Source of the DNA: Euryodendron excelsum
Taxonomy: Eukaryota; Streptophyta; Magnoliopsida; Ericales; Pentaphylacaceae
Direction: 5' to 3'
DNA length: 64,000 nucleotides
NCBI GenBank assembly: GCA_033060915.1
Contig: CM065392.1
Location: forward strand, 6,291,501-6,355,500
The notes under the pieces are model-generated. The model made no database searches, was not told the DNA's origin, and saw nothing but the letters and a program-made list of their open reading frames with translations. A program made the position numbers and the translations under genes. Below are positions 12,154 through 23,562 of this stretch, in pieces (the first letter of the stretch is position 1; the number at the start of each line of letters is the position of its first letter).

Positions 12154-13894
12154 TGTTGGCCCAAGAGCACAACCCAAGAGCCAGGGGGGGGGGGTGGGAA
12201 TTGGATTTAAAAAATAATCACAAACAATTTTAACTAAAAATTATTTAAGCAATCTAATTAATAAATCTAATAGCAGAACCAAAGTGTGTATGCAATGTGT
12301 TCAGGCTATCTCAAACAATAAATGAAAAACAGAGCACAAAATGAACACAATGATTTACCGAGGTTCAACCACAACTCGTAACCTACGTCCTCAAGACCCC
12401 TTGAAAGTTCTTCCACTATGCGATGAACAATTACAAAGCAAGTGCTAGTTGATCCAGTGCCTAGCTCACTTCTTACAAGAGCTCTTCCCAAGCTCTCAAA
12501 TCTCTTCAAGTAATTTTATCCAAGTTTCACTCAAACTTACAAGTGTTTTTAATAAGAACACTCAAACTCACAAGTGTTTTTAACAAAAATACTTAAACTC
12601 ACAAGTTTACAAACCCACCCAAAAAGAATAAATGAGGTTTACACAAAGTATCTCTCTCAAAGAGTGAGTGGAATCAGTGTAAAATTAGTAAATCCCTAAT
12701 ATCTCAGCAAAGCAATAATAACAACTAGGGTTTATGCCTTCAATTCGATTGTTGCACTTATATGTATGTCCTCTCTTTGTGTATATGTTGTGGAGGTCTT
12801 TTATAAATGTCTTGACTTCGATTCTAGCCGTTGGAGTTAGTTGAGATTGCACTAAATGTAAGAACACAGTTGTAGAATGTTTAAAAATATTACCGTTACA
12901 ATGGCATGCATCGACCCTTAGGCTGCATCTTCAAGTAATCTGCCTCCATGTATCGACTCTTAAGGAATCAAGTGTCGACTCCTTTAAGTTTTAAAATATA
13001 TCTCTTAGGCATTGTCTCGATGTGTTAACTCTTCTAGGGTCATGTGTCAACTCCTTAAAGGATTTTTCAAATTCATACACTTTGTCTCCATGTGTTGACT
13101 CTTGTATGCTCATGTGTCGACTCTTTTAATGATTTATCAAAAGCATACATTATGCCTCTACGTGTCGACTCCTGTAGGCTCATAAGTCAACTCTTTTAAT
13201 GATTTATTAAAATCATGTACTCTATCTCCATGTGTCGACTCTTTTCAGGATTTCTCAAAGTTGAGCAATCTATCTCCATGTGTCGACTCCTGATGGTCTA
13301 AGTGTCGACACCTGATGAGCTAAGTGTTGACTCCTATAATGAATGTGCCGACTCTTACCAATTCACAAGCTCAGATTCAAGCCACTGTCTTCATGTGTCG
13401 ATTCCTAGAGTGGATGTGTCGACTCCTGGCAATTCTATAGGCTTTATTTTGCAAGACTTCTTCAACCTTCTATCAATCCTTCAAGCACTTCATTGATATT
13501 CCAGATTAGGCTTCTAAGGCTTAAAATGTCTCCTTCCATGCATGTTGTTCTTTAAGAACTTCTTCAATCAATTCATGGCGTCACTTGGTTTGTTGAGACT
13601 TCATCAATTCTTCCAAAAGATCTTCCAAGACTTAAGATATTCACCTCACTTGGTCTTTAGCACCTTCAATCTCTTTGAGATGAAATCATTTCAAATTTGA
13701 TTGCATCTAAAATGTCTTCCACCCATATAGCTTCTTTCATCTTCTTCAAGGTTTCAACACACTCTTCAAATATTCTTGACAAGTTTCACAAATGCTTCAA
13801 TATATTCAAGCTTCAAGTCATAGTCTAATTAATGCATGATATAATCTACACACTAAGTAAAGTAATTAGAAATTTAAACAAAGTTTTGTTATCA
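12154..13894 (-). mobile_element. Fragment F: SIRE-like copia LTR, reverse orientation, 3' edge truncated
   Basis: It starts TGTTGGCCCAAGAGC, like the plus-strand start of element B's LTRs (TGTTGGCCCAAAAGGC). It shares the block ACCGAGGTTCAACCACAACT with B (12358 onward). It ends abruptly at GTTTTGTTATCA, where the family continues to GTCAACA. It contains about a dozen copies of a GTGTCGACTC-type motif (12950-13430). Preceding bases are GGACT, but no matching TSD is visible on the right, so the right end is deleted or was hit by fragment G. Confidence 0.65.
12945..13430. repeat. GTCGAC-bearing short repeat array inside fragment F
   Basis: Units of about 20-60 bases carry TGTGTCGACTCCT or close variants, many with the palindrome GTCGAC. 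They are spaced through the U3-like part of the LTR fragment. Element B's LTRs carry only two or three such motifs at the same place, and solo LTR C carries its own expanded set (17785-18030). The array therefore varies in copy number within one LTR family. Confidence 0.65.
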
Positions 13895-15365
13895 TGTTTT
13901 AGGAAACTTGATTCAAGGAAGAAAATTATAGGACATAATTTTCTTCTAAGGTTGAAAATTCGATGAAACTATATTCTATAATACAGCTATAGTAGTTTTC
14001 CCATATCTTTTGATCTGACCATTGGATTTATCTGATTCTTATGAGGCTGGAAAGAAGACTCAAATGTCTAATTACGGTGTTTTATGAATTTTTCATGAAA
14101 AGAACATTTTATGGGACAAAAATGAGCTAGAATGTGACTTATTGGATTTGAAATTTAAAACATGCCAGCTTGGAGACAATCAGGATTATTTGACCATAAA
14201 TTTTCATCCAGAAGTCCAAATGATCTGATTCTTGAAATTATGAAAAGATAACATCCACATATACATTTGATATGTTATATGAAATTTCAAATTCAAATGT
14301 TTTCTAGGTGAAACAGAAGGTGAAAGAAAACTTAATGCAGTAGAAATTCAAAGATGACAGCTAGAGAGACATCATGAGTATTTCACTCATATATTTTGAT
14401 TCAGGTATTCATTTATTTTTGAAGATCTAGAAATATAACATCCATATCTACATTTCATATCTTATAGAGATTTTCAAACTCGAATGTTTACTATGTGAAA
14501 ATCTAATGCAAGTTGACATAACTGTGCAGAAATTTAAATATGCTAGCTGCGAGATAGCTCAAGTAATTTGATCATACTTTTGATCTGATCATTGGATCAA
14601 CATCGTATTGAGGTTTTGAAAAGCTGACTTCCAAGGTTACAACTTTTCTGTTATATCCATTTTCAAATTCAAACATTCTCAATAAGAAAATCGAGTTGGA
14701 AGTAAAGCTATCTGACCATAAATTCAAAAACAAATCTGGCAGCAACTTGCTCAATAGAAAGAATTATTTTAAATTCTCTCCAACAACTAGAAACTCATTT
14801 GAAGCTACAACTCAACCTTCAATATCCATCTATAGATAGAGATACACTTGAGGAGCAATAAAGAACATCAAGAATAACAAGATTTTGTGCATCAAAGTGT
14901 TATTCCTCCTACAAAGTCTTTGAGAGCTTCATTATATTTTATCTTGTAATTTTTTAATAGCTTCATTGGCATATCTATTTTTTAAGAGAACTATTTGTAA
15001 GTAAGAGTCGTTGAACTCTTGTTCTTTCTTCTTGTAAGAGAAAGACTAGCTAGGAGAAATAGCTAGGAGTTAGGTGTGACTAGCATCTGTTTAAAAACTA
15101 GTTAGAGTGAGGGACCACTTGGTTGGGCGTGACTAGCACCTGTGTAAAAACTATTTGAAGGGGTGTGACTAGTATCTGTGAAAAAACTAGTTGTAAAGGA
15201 GAACTAACGCCTGAATTAAAAGGCTAGTGGTTGTATCTACGATTTGGATATAGTAGAGAAAAATCTCAAGGAAGGAGCCTTGGGGAGTGGACGTACATTT
15301 TGGAGTTGAAGTCGAACCACGATAAATCTTGTTATAGTTTGGATATAACAAGATCTTGTGCAAGA
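13895..15365 (+). mobile_element. Fragment G: copia-type LTR piece, plus orientation
   Basis: It begins TGTTTTAGGAAACTTG directly at the break in fragment F. It carries the plus-strand features of a copia LTR: a TTGTAAGAGAAAGACTAGCTAGGAG region near 15040, then three imperfect repeats of GTGTGACTAGCACCTGTGTAAAAACTAG-type sequence (15077-15200), then a GTCGAACCACGATAAATCTTG block typical of an LTR 3' end. No terminal CA, TSD or internal domain follows. It abuts the integrase remnant of element A. Several copies of TTTTGATCTGAYCATTGG occur inside. Confidence 0.45.
15326..15354. repeat. Perfect 11-bp inverted repeat at a retrotransposon junction
   Basis: The arms ATCTTGTTATA (15326-15336) and TATAACAAGAT (15344-15354) flank a 7-base loop. 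The hairpin sits about 15 bases from the point where the copia LTR fragment gives way to element A's integrase. Confidence 0.7.
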
Positions 15366-15368
15366 AAC

Positions 15369-15886
15369 GACAAAGTAAATCAAGATAATTTGAGAATGCT
15401 TAAGAACAACATAGAGCCAACAGAAGAGTTACATAGCTCACCGTCGTCAAACAACTTGAGTTCAATGAAGGAGATTGGGTATTCCTAAAAGTGAATCCAC
15501 GAAAAGGCGTAAGCAGATTTGGCAAGAAGGGAAAGTCAGCACCACGATATGTGGGACTATTTAAGATTACACGTTGTATAGGGGAAGCCGCATATCAATT
15601 TGACCTACCCTCACAACTAACCTAAGCACATAACGTATTCCATATATTAATGCTTTGACAGTACATTCTGGACCCAACGTGTGTCATTCAATGGCAAGAT
15701 ATTCAAATACATGATGATGTAACCTATAAGGAGAAACCATTACAAATCTTAGATGCCAAAGAGAAAGTTCTTTGGACCAAGGTGATACTTTTGATCAAGG
15801 TTTTGTGGCAACATCACAAAGTAGAAGAAGCAGCATGGGAACCAGAAGCTGAAATGCATAGTAAATACCCAGAATTATTTGTGTGA
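15369..15886 (+). pseudogene. Integrase C-terminus and chromodomain remnant of element A
   Basis: Frame-corrected reading gives an integrase C-terminal block (EGDWVFLKVNPRKGVSRFG, then GKKGKSAPRYVGLF), then HNVFHILML. A chromodomain-like end follows, with VTYKEKPLQILDAKEK, an aromatic/basic linker and the final AAWEPEAEM...YPELFV before TGA at 15884-15886. This is the standard order for chromovirus integrases. At least one frameshift (near 15450) and several stops show that it is dead. It lies just before the polypurine-like tract and the right LTR. Confidence 0.8.
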
Positions 15887-16930
15887 ATGTTTTACAAGTT
15901 TTGAGTTTGAAACTTTTTGTTAGGGGTTAGACTGTAACGCCTGTTAAACTTGAAAAGTAAAATGTGCTCATATTGTGTTTATATTTTTTAATTTTAGACC
16001 GTTATGTTTATATTTTTAATTTTAGGCCGTGGGCCTTATGGGGGGACCCATAGTAAAAAATGCTAAGGATAAGTTATGCAATTCTTAGAATCTATGGGAG
16101 AGTTGTGTGCTATATTACAAAAAAATATAATATTGGGACACTTGTCCATTTCTCCTATAATCTTACAAGTGTTGGCCCAAAAGGCAATCCAAAAGGGGGA
16201 GTAAATTGGGTTTTATAAAAATTAAAGCAATTAAGATTAATTAAATTAATCTAATCAATAAAATAATAGTTCAAGATGTATGCAATACAATGTAAGCAAT
16301 AATGAAATGAAAACATAGCACAAGAGAGCACATCAAGAATTACCGAGGTTCAACCACAACTTGTAGTCTACGTCCTCACCCCAAGATCCTCTTAAAGTCT
16401 CCTTCCACTATGCAATCTCTAATTATAAAGTAGATGTTGATTTTCAAAGTGCTCAACTTACTTTTACACAAGAACTTCTTCCCAAGTTTCTCCAACCACC
16501 AAGTGATTTTGTCCAAGATCTACTTTAACTTACAAGTGTTTTTCTTTTACAAGAGAACACTCAAACTCTCACTTATAAGTATATGAAAGATATACAAATG
16601 AAATACAAACTCTCTATGAAGAATAGATAAGAATTGAATAACTCACTAACTGCCAACTTAAAGACAAAGAGAATCTTTTAATTTTTCAGCTCAATCAATT
16701 AGTGAATGTTGTATCTCGTGTCTATAAATGTATTTGGAGACTTATATATAAAGCCCTGAATTGATTTCACTAGTTGGAGATTGTTGGAGCTTCATTAAAT
16801 GCGCGCCTAATTCAATATAACGTTTAAAAATATAGTCTTTAGTCCCCAGATGTCGACACTTGACTTTCATATGTTGACACATCAAGTCTGCATTCTCCAA
16901 ATTTTGTCCATTGTCATCATGTGTCGACAC

Positions 16931-18804
16931 TGTTGAGTCAATGCCTTAATTTTGATGATAACAAAACATGGTTTAATGATCTAATAATTCTTCTTAGTGT
17001 GCAGATTAATTATTAATTAGATCTTGACTTGAAACTCATCGTAATGGAGAACTTGTGATGCAAAGATTTGAATAAAGAATGAAGAGAATGATGAAATGAT
17101 GTATTCTACAAAGCTGATATCATAAGAAGATAAAGGAATATCAAGTTGATGCAAATATTAGAAAGAAGGCTGGTAAGCATAAAGGCATGGCATATTCAAC
17201 AAATGGAGATCTTATAAGAGAATGAAGGAAATAAATGTCAAGGAAGAAAAATGAAAATGCTCAAAGTCTTGATTGAAAAGATTGAAGAATTTGAGGACTT
17301 GAAAATATCTTGCAAGAATAAAAGAAGAAAAGACCAACTCAAAGATATGGAAACTTTCTTGTTAGATGTGAAGATGTCTTGAAGACATGGAAGGATCACA
17401 AGACTAGAAAAGCTTTCTTGGAAGAGTTGTTGAAATCTATGGAGAAGTTATATTGATTGAAGAATTCTAGAAGAAGTCTAGAAATGAAGATGTTCAAAGA
17501 AGAATATAAAATCAGTTGAAGAAATGAATATTCTATGTCTTGAAAGCTCTCTTGAAGATCATGAAGAAGACTTGGTTAAATGGTTAAAGCATTAATGGTG
17601 GAAGAGCTCTACAAGTGATTAAAATGAAGATAATTCATCTAGAATGGATTAAAGATGTTCTTGGAGTTATCTAACCTTGAAGAAGTGTTTGCAAGTTTTA
17701 AAATGCTTAGTTAGGTGATCTTTAAAGAACTTGTAGATATTGAAGAAGATTGAAAAAATATTGCAAAAGTTAAGGATTTTCTTAAAAGAGTCGACCCCTC
17801 AAGTAAAAAGAGTCAACTATTTCGAACAGAGCCTTAGAATTCTGCTGGAGACTCAAAAGAGTCGACTCCTACTGTAAAAAGAGTCGACTCATTTCAACAG
17901 AGAACAAAAATTCTAGAGAGTGTTTAAAAGAGTTGACTCCTGGAGCAAAAGAGTCGACTCATTTGGACAGTGACTTGAAAAATCTGCTAAAATACAAAAA
18001 AAGTCGACTCATTATAAAAAGAGTCGACCCCCAGACAATAATGGCTAGTTTTTTGACAGACGGTATGGGCAAATATGCAACCAAAACTTCTCTCATACCT
18101 CTCCAACGGCTAGAATCGATCCATATCTTTAAATACAAGATACTTACAGCTTCAATGATGATAATTAGAGTGATCATACCATTGATATCAAGTGCTTGAA
18201 GCTGAAAATCTCCTGTGGCTCACTGCCACATATTTTTGCTGAGTGTTTAAGGTTATTCATTGAGTTGTATTTGTTCATATACTCATTAAGAGAGTTACCC
18301 ATTGTATAACATTTATTCATTTCACTTGGGTGGATTTGTAAACCTATAAGTTTGAGTATTCTTGGGTAAAAACACTTGTAAGTTTAAGTGAAGTTTGGAC
18401 AAATCCACTTGTAAGTTTGAGAGAAGCTTGGACAAAATCTCTTGGGTTTTGAAAGCTTGGGAAGAAGCTTTTGTAAGAGTAGTTGGGCACTTGTGGCAAA
18501 ACCAGCAGCTGTGTAAAGAGTGTTACATAGTGGAATCCCTTCGAAATGATCGAAGAAGAGAGGACATAGGCAAGGTTGGCCGAACCTCTATGAATCTGGT
18601 GCTCTTTTCTTCTACCTCTGTTTTGCTTATTTGCTCTCTATACATACTTGCGTAGATATATACTTTGATATACGCTTTGCTTGCTTGATCTATACTTTGA
18701 TTAATTGTTGTTAAAATACATAAACTGTTTTTAGTTGCAATTCTTGTTATAAATTCTATAAAACCCAATTCACCTCCCTCTTGGGTTGCCTTCTTGGGCC
18801 AACA
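16931..18804 (+). mobile_element. Solo LTR C (1874 bp), TSD GACAC
   Basis: It begins TGTTGAGTCAATGCCTTAA and ends TTCTTGGGCCAACA. GACAC precedes it (16926-16930) and follows it (18805-18809). It is a relative of element B's LTR in the opposite orientation: its reverse complement begins TGTTGGCCCAAGAAGGC and ends AAGGCATTGACTCAACA. It carries repeated AAAAGAGTCGACTC motifs between 17785 and 18030. Confidence 0.9.
17785..18030. repeat. GAGTCGACTC repeat array in solo LTR C
   Basis: AAAAGAGTCGACTC-like units recur about eight times, often with the palindrome GAGTCGACTC. The motif is the same as in fragment F, in the opposite orientation. Confidence 0.65.
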
Positions 18805-19421
18805 GACACATCACCCAAAAAATGTCATTCATGCTTTCCTTGATCAGTTTAGCCTCAAATAATCTGGGAATGTTCAAGGGATCTTCTTTTTTAGGTATGA
18901 TATTCTTCAAACACACTTAAGATCTTTAAGGCGTCTTCTCTTTGGGATATGATGATACTTCAAAGTCTTCAATCTAATGAGATTATATAAGAATGTCTTC
19001 AATTCAATTTGGGTTGAATTCAATTTGGTTTATTCTAAATCTTCTGTTGGATTCTTCATAGAGTCTTTACACATATGATGAATTCTTCATTTGAATCACG
19101 TTCAATCTTTTCGAGTCAACTTGATTGAGTCTTTAGATGCTTGATGAAGTCTACTTTTGAGCACTCTCAATACACATCAACTTTATTGAATCTTCACAGC
19201 TCTGATGAAGTCTTTACAGAGACTTTGCAATCATGATGAATTCTCTCTTTGAACACCTTCAATCTCTTCAAATTCAAGTAATCTTCATTAAGTCTTCACA
19301 CACTTAATGAAATATTGTTTTGAGCACCTTCAATCTCTTCAAATGCAAATCATCTGTTTGAAGTTTGAATTGGTGCAATTGCTTTGTTTAGGTGCTTGGC
19401 TTGACTTTTGGGTGGATTGCT

Positions 19422-21082
19422 TGATTACACCCTAAAAGTGTAATAATAAACCCTTAATTTGTACTTTGTTAGACTTATATTGTAATTAATTGTCTTATTT
19501 TAGTTAGATATTTGTTTGAGTATGTTTTTTATGTGTTTTTTAGGTTATATAAGCTAATAAAAGCAAAAAGAAAGCAAGAATAATTAAAGCGGGTTTAAGG
19601 CGAATAATTTGTTCACGAAAATTCAAACTTATCTCGGTATTTGGGCCATATCTTTTTACTTCGATATCTGATTGAGTTGATTTTTATGCCATTGGAAAGA
19701 AGACTTTAAGAGCCACAATTTATCCTCTAATGTGCATTGGCCGAATCGGCCTCTAAGGTAGTCAAAATCAAGCTTCAAAGTGGAGGGATGAATAGTACCG
19801 ATTGATTTGGCAAACTTCAGAGAGGGTGATTTACCGATCGATCGATGAACAGTGACCGATTGATCGGTAAACAGTGCTCGATTGATCATGAACAGTGACC
19901 GATTGATCGGTAAACAGTGCTCGATTGATCATGAACAGTGACCAATCGATCGCCCGATTGATCGGTGAACAGTGCCCGTGAACAGTAAAAACAGTGAATT
20001 GACCGATCGAACGCTACAATTACCGTTCGATCGGTGAACAGTGCCGATCAATCGGTCGATATAGATCTGGAGCTTAAAAGTTGTGTGGTTCGAAAAAATG
20101 AAGGAGAGGAAGATTTTTTGGGTTTGTAGCAGCCAAGGGGGTGGCGTGAAAAGCTCCTCCAAGATTGGTTTTTATGTTTTTGTGTATTTTTAGCTTAGAT
20201 TTATGTTTGTAATGTTAATGTAGGAATAGAAATTGTAACTTTCTTTCATTGTAATGCATTTTTCTTCACTTTCTTGCCATTTTCTCTCACTTTCTTAGCA
20301 ACTAAACACTAGTTTTACTTAGTTTAATGTTAGATTTACCTTCATTTATGCTCTTTATTATGGATTCTAGTAGCTAAATATCTCTTGGGTGTGATTGTGA
20401 AGATCCACCAAGGATTTTCAAGTTTTTCAATGGGGATTCATGAATTTCAAAGTTTTATTCATAGTTTTGTATAGTTCTATTTGGTTGGGTGTTGGATTTA
20501 TTCGAAAACTTAGATTCATAACTCATTTAGTAATATTTATGCACAATTCAACAATTGGTATAAATCTTGCACATTTATAAGATTTGCTTCTAGGGTTCTA
20601 TTAATTGGTTTAATTCATACACTCAACTAAATATGAACTCAAGGTTTTATGGTCAAAATATTCCAAATCAAGAATCCACGGTGTGATTCTTGATTTGAGT
20701 TATAAAAATCCTCTATTGAAATTCTTGTTGTGAATTGGTGGATTGAATCAATCATATCCAAACTTTCCATTTTAATTGCTTTACATTTAAATCAATTGCC
20801 TAGTTAATTGCTTTAATTTTCATTGCACTAGTTTAGTAAATAAAAACCCCATCAAAAACCTAAAGATTTTCGGTCCTTTTATTTTTTCTTTTATTTTATA
20901 TCTAATTCCCCACATAATTACAATTCAATCCTAGGCTAGGTTAGTATGAGTTGAGTGCTACAGCCTATATTTGACTAGCTCCCTTGGAAGAGAACGATAC
21001 CGAATTACCGATTTATACTTCATAGCGATCCCCGTACTCTTGCGGGGTACTAACTCCATTTTGCAGTTTTTGGAGCGAGTCA
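19422..21082 (+). mobile_element. Solo LTR D (1661 bp), TSD TTGCT/TTACT
   Basis: It begins TGATTACACCCTAAAAG and ends GGAGCGAGTCA. The target bases are TTGCT (19417-19421) and TTACT (21083-21087). Outside them, the sequence joins exactly as in the other LTR of element B. It shares its start and its 3' block (GAGAGAACGATACCG... CCGTACTCTTGCGG) with solo LTR E. The family looks Ty3/gypsy-like, possibly Athila/Tat, but no internal domain is present to prove it. Confidence 0.82.
19835..20075. repeat. GATCGATCGGT-type palindromic repeat cluster in solo LTR D
   Basis: About fifteen units of GACCGATTGATCGGTRAACAGTG and variants fill 240 bases. Many contain the self-complementary cores CGATCG or GATCGATC, so the transcript could fold back on itself. 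Confidence 0.75.
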
Positions 21083-21245
21083 TTACTTAAACTTGCATAT
21101 GTTGTGCATCCATTTGATATGAATTAGACTTTAAGTCAAGCTTTAAGTCTAAATTATAATCCTTATTAATCTGCACACTAATTAAATGTATTAATAAACT
21201 AACACAAGGTTTAGTTATCATCAAAATTAAGGCGTAGAGTCAACA

Positions 21246-23562
21246 ATCTCTCCCTTTTTGATGATGAAAAAATCTTTGCAAAAACAGACGATATAAAATG
21301 AAATGAAATAGATAGAATCAAGTTTCTTACTAGAGAAAACTCCCCTTTTGTTTTGCAATTGATGCTTTTAAGAAAAATATCTTTTCTTTTGTTTGATTAG
21401 CAAAAACATATCTCAACTTTCAAAAAGAGTTTTTATTAGTCAATTCCAAAACAAGTTGAGGGAAATAATTCCTTTATCATGTTACTCCCCCTAAGAACAT
21501 GCTCTATAAGGTTTAATTTATTATATCATGCAACTTTCATTATTTCAAACATTCATCAATCATTCAACATTCAACAACAATCAACATTCAACATTCAGTC
21601 ATTCATCATATCCATTCTTTTCTTGTTATTTCCATCCATTCATTTATTGTACTTCTCCCCATTTTATTTTAGTTCTTCTCCCCTTTTTGTCAATTCATCA
21701 AAAAGAAAAAAAATATTATAACAAAAACGGGTACAATAGCAAAAAATCTTATAACAAGATAATTTGTATAAGCAGGGAAGCAAGCATTCAATCAACAAGG
21801 CCTCAAGCTACAACAACAGAGTTATAATTCATTCACAAAAAGCATTACATAAGATTAGTCAATGATCATGCACAAAATATTACAAAAGAAATTGTCTCTA
21901 AGAATGACATGCCATCCTTTAACAAAAATGCATACATGTGCAAGAATGAAAATACAAAATATGAAAGAGAGAAAGAGACAGAGAGAGATGGGATATGAAG
22001 AGGAGATATCAGTGGGGAGAGGCTAGTGGTGAGGGGGTTAAGACAAGGGGGTCATCAGGGGTGTTGAAGAACTTTTTCCTAGATCTATCCCTCAACCTAT
22101 ACTGGTGACTAGAAGAGAAATGAGGAGCATCAGATTCAGTAGCAAATAAGTCACCCTCTTCCTCTACTTCTATCGCTTTTTCAACATCCACTCCTTCTTC
22201 AGCTTCGTGTGTCTCTTCCTCCTTACCTACTCTTCCTTCTTCTTTTTCTTCTCCTTTAACTCCTTCATTTTCTTCTTCTACTTTTTCTTCCTCTTCTCCC
22301 TCATCTTCTTCCTCTTCCTCCATCATTTTATCTGTCCTATGTCTCAACATCTTTACTTCATTTTTCAGTTCTTTAACTTTTCTTTCCACAAAAAACATTC
22401 TTATGGCAGCAATGTCTGCTTTCTTGTTTAGTTTTTTGAGAGAATCCAAGACCTGAGCCATGAATGCAGTCATTGCATCTTCACTTCATTTAAGTTCTTG
22501 ATGTAAGCTTCTTTTGGTACTCTTCTGCTTATAGTTACTCTCAGAAGGAGCCTTTTCTTTTGAAGTACTGCCACCGTCAGATTTCTTAAGAGTCCATTTG
22601 TTGTTTTTCAGAGCGTACTCAATTCTCTTGAGATTTCATATTATTCATCACTGATGGCCTTGGGGGTCCTCTTTTTCCCATTGCTTAAATCAATGTTAAA
22701 ATGCTTGAAAACTTTTGTTAGGAAAATGCCATAGGGCAGACTGATTATGGAAATAGTAGCCTTGTGCATATGATCTAAAATAAACAAAAGCAAATCAATC
22801 CTAGAGTTAGTCAGATAAGCCCACAAGAAAAACAATTCATTTTCAGAAACATACTCGTACTTTCCTGTCTTGGGGGTAAAAATAGTGCAAGTGAAGTGAT
22901 GAATTAACCTCAATTCTAGAGGCAAGTCATTGGCAATAGGTTGTATTCACTCATCCACTTTTTTTTCATAAAGAACTTTTAGTTGATTTTTTCTAGGAAT
23001 ATTATCCCTATAAACCTCTCCACCAAGTCTGATTCCAAGAATGTGCCTAATCACGGCTCTATCCGAAGTAAAACTAACACCCTTAATAAAAATTACAATG
23101 GATACTTCTCCATAATCTTTCAGCATTGGCATATAAAAATAGGCAACTAAGTCAGGGTAAACATTTAATGTAGTCATGGATTTCTAAACCAGATTAGCCA
23201 ATTTGGTACTCAATTCAAATTTGTAATGATTAAAGAAATAATAGTCAACCCAACGTCCGTTATTGACTTTTCTCAAAGAAAAACTTGTATTGTACCTTTC
23301 TTATGCTTTGTCTTCATTGAAGTACAACTCATTTTGTTTCAGGGTAATAGAAGGCTTTGGTTCCCCCTTCTTGCTTCTCTTCTTCTTCTCTTTATCTTTG
23401 CTCGAATTCCCATTGGATTTCTTCTTCTGGCCTTTCGGTATATTGGTTTTAGATAACACTAGTATTATCACATCTAATAGGAACATAATCAAATAAGATA
23501 TCATAATCTTCTAACTATTGTTTAATCCATAACACTTGAGCACAACAACTACCAGCTGCTAC
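21246..23562 (-). pseudogene. Extra ORF downstream of pol in element B (env-position, coiled-coil protein), broken
   Basis: On the minus strand after RNase H come open blocks at 23504-23301 (Lys/Ser-rich linker), 23177-22947, 22925-22641 and 22473-22009. The 23177-22641 stretch forms a globular part (ILGIRLGGEVYRDN, then FLWAYLTNSRIDLLLFIL). It resembles the retroelement-derived 'putative plant transposon protein' domain found in many plant genomes. The 22473-22009 block is a long coiled coil with a Glu-rich tract (EEEEEDEGEEEEKVEEE) and an arginine-rich stretch (YRLRDRSRKKF). SIRE-group elements are known to carry an 'env-like' ORF here. I see no signal peptide or clear membrane span, so an envelope role is not supported. 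Confidence 0.55.

Larger units (their letters stand above)
16170..21245 (-). repeat. 3' LTR of element B, split by solo LTRs C and D
   Basis: It starts TGTTGGCCCAAAAGGC and ends GTAGAGTCAACA in plus-strand terms. It matches 29566-31097 throughout, with two clean interruptions. An AAAAAGGGAGAG polypurine tract lies just inside the element (minus strand, about 21248-21259). Confidence 0.85.

Noticed and set aside
12945..13430. CRISPR-like array of regularly repeated GTCGACTC motifs
   Set aside because: Spacing is irregular, repeats are short and diverged, and they lie inside a copia LTR in a plant genome.
21479..21827. Plus-strand frames near 21.5-21.8 kb
   Set aside because: They are low-complexity sequence antisense to element B's internal region, with no conserved domain.
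22207..22431. Phe-rich plus-strand frame resembling a membrane protein
   Set aside because: It is the antisense of the Glu/Lys-rich coiled coil of element B's extra ORF, whose GAA/GAG codons read as TTC/CTC.
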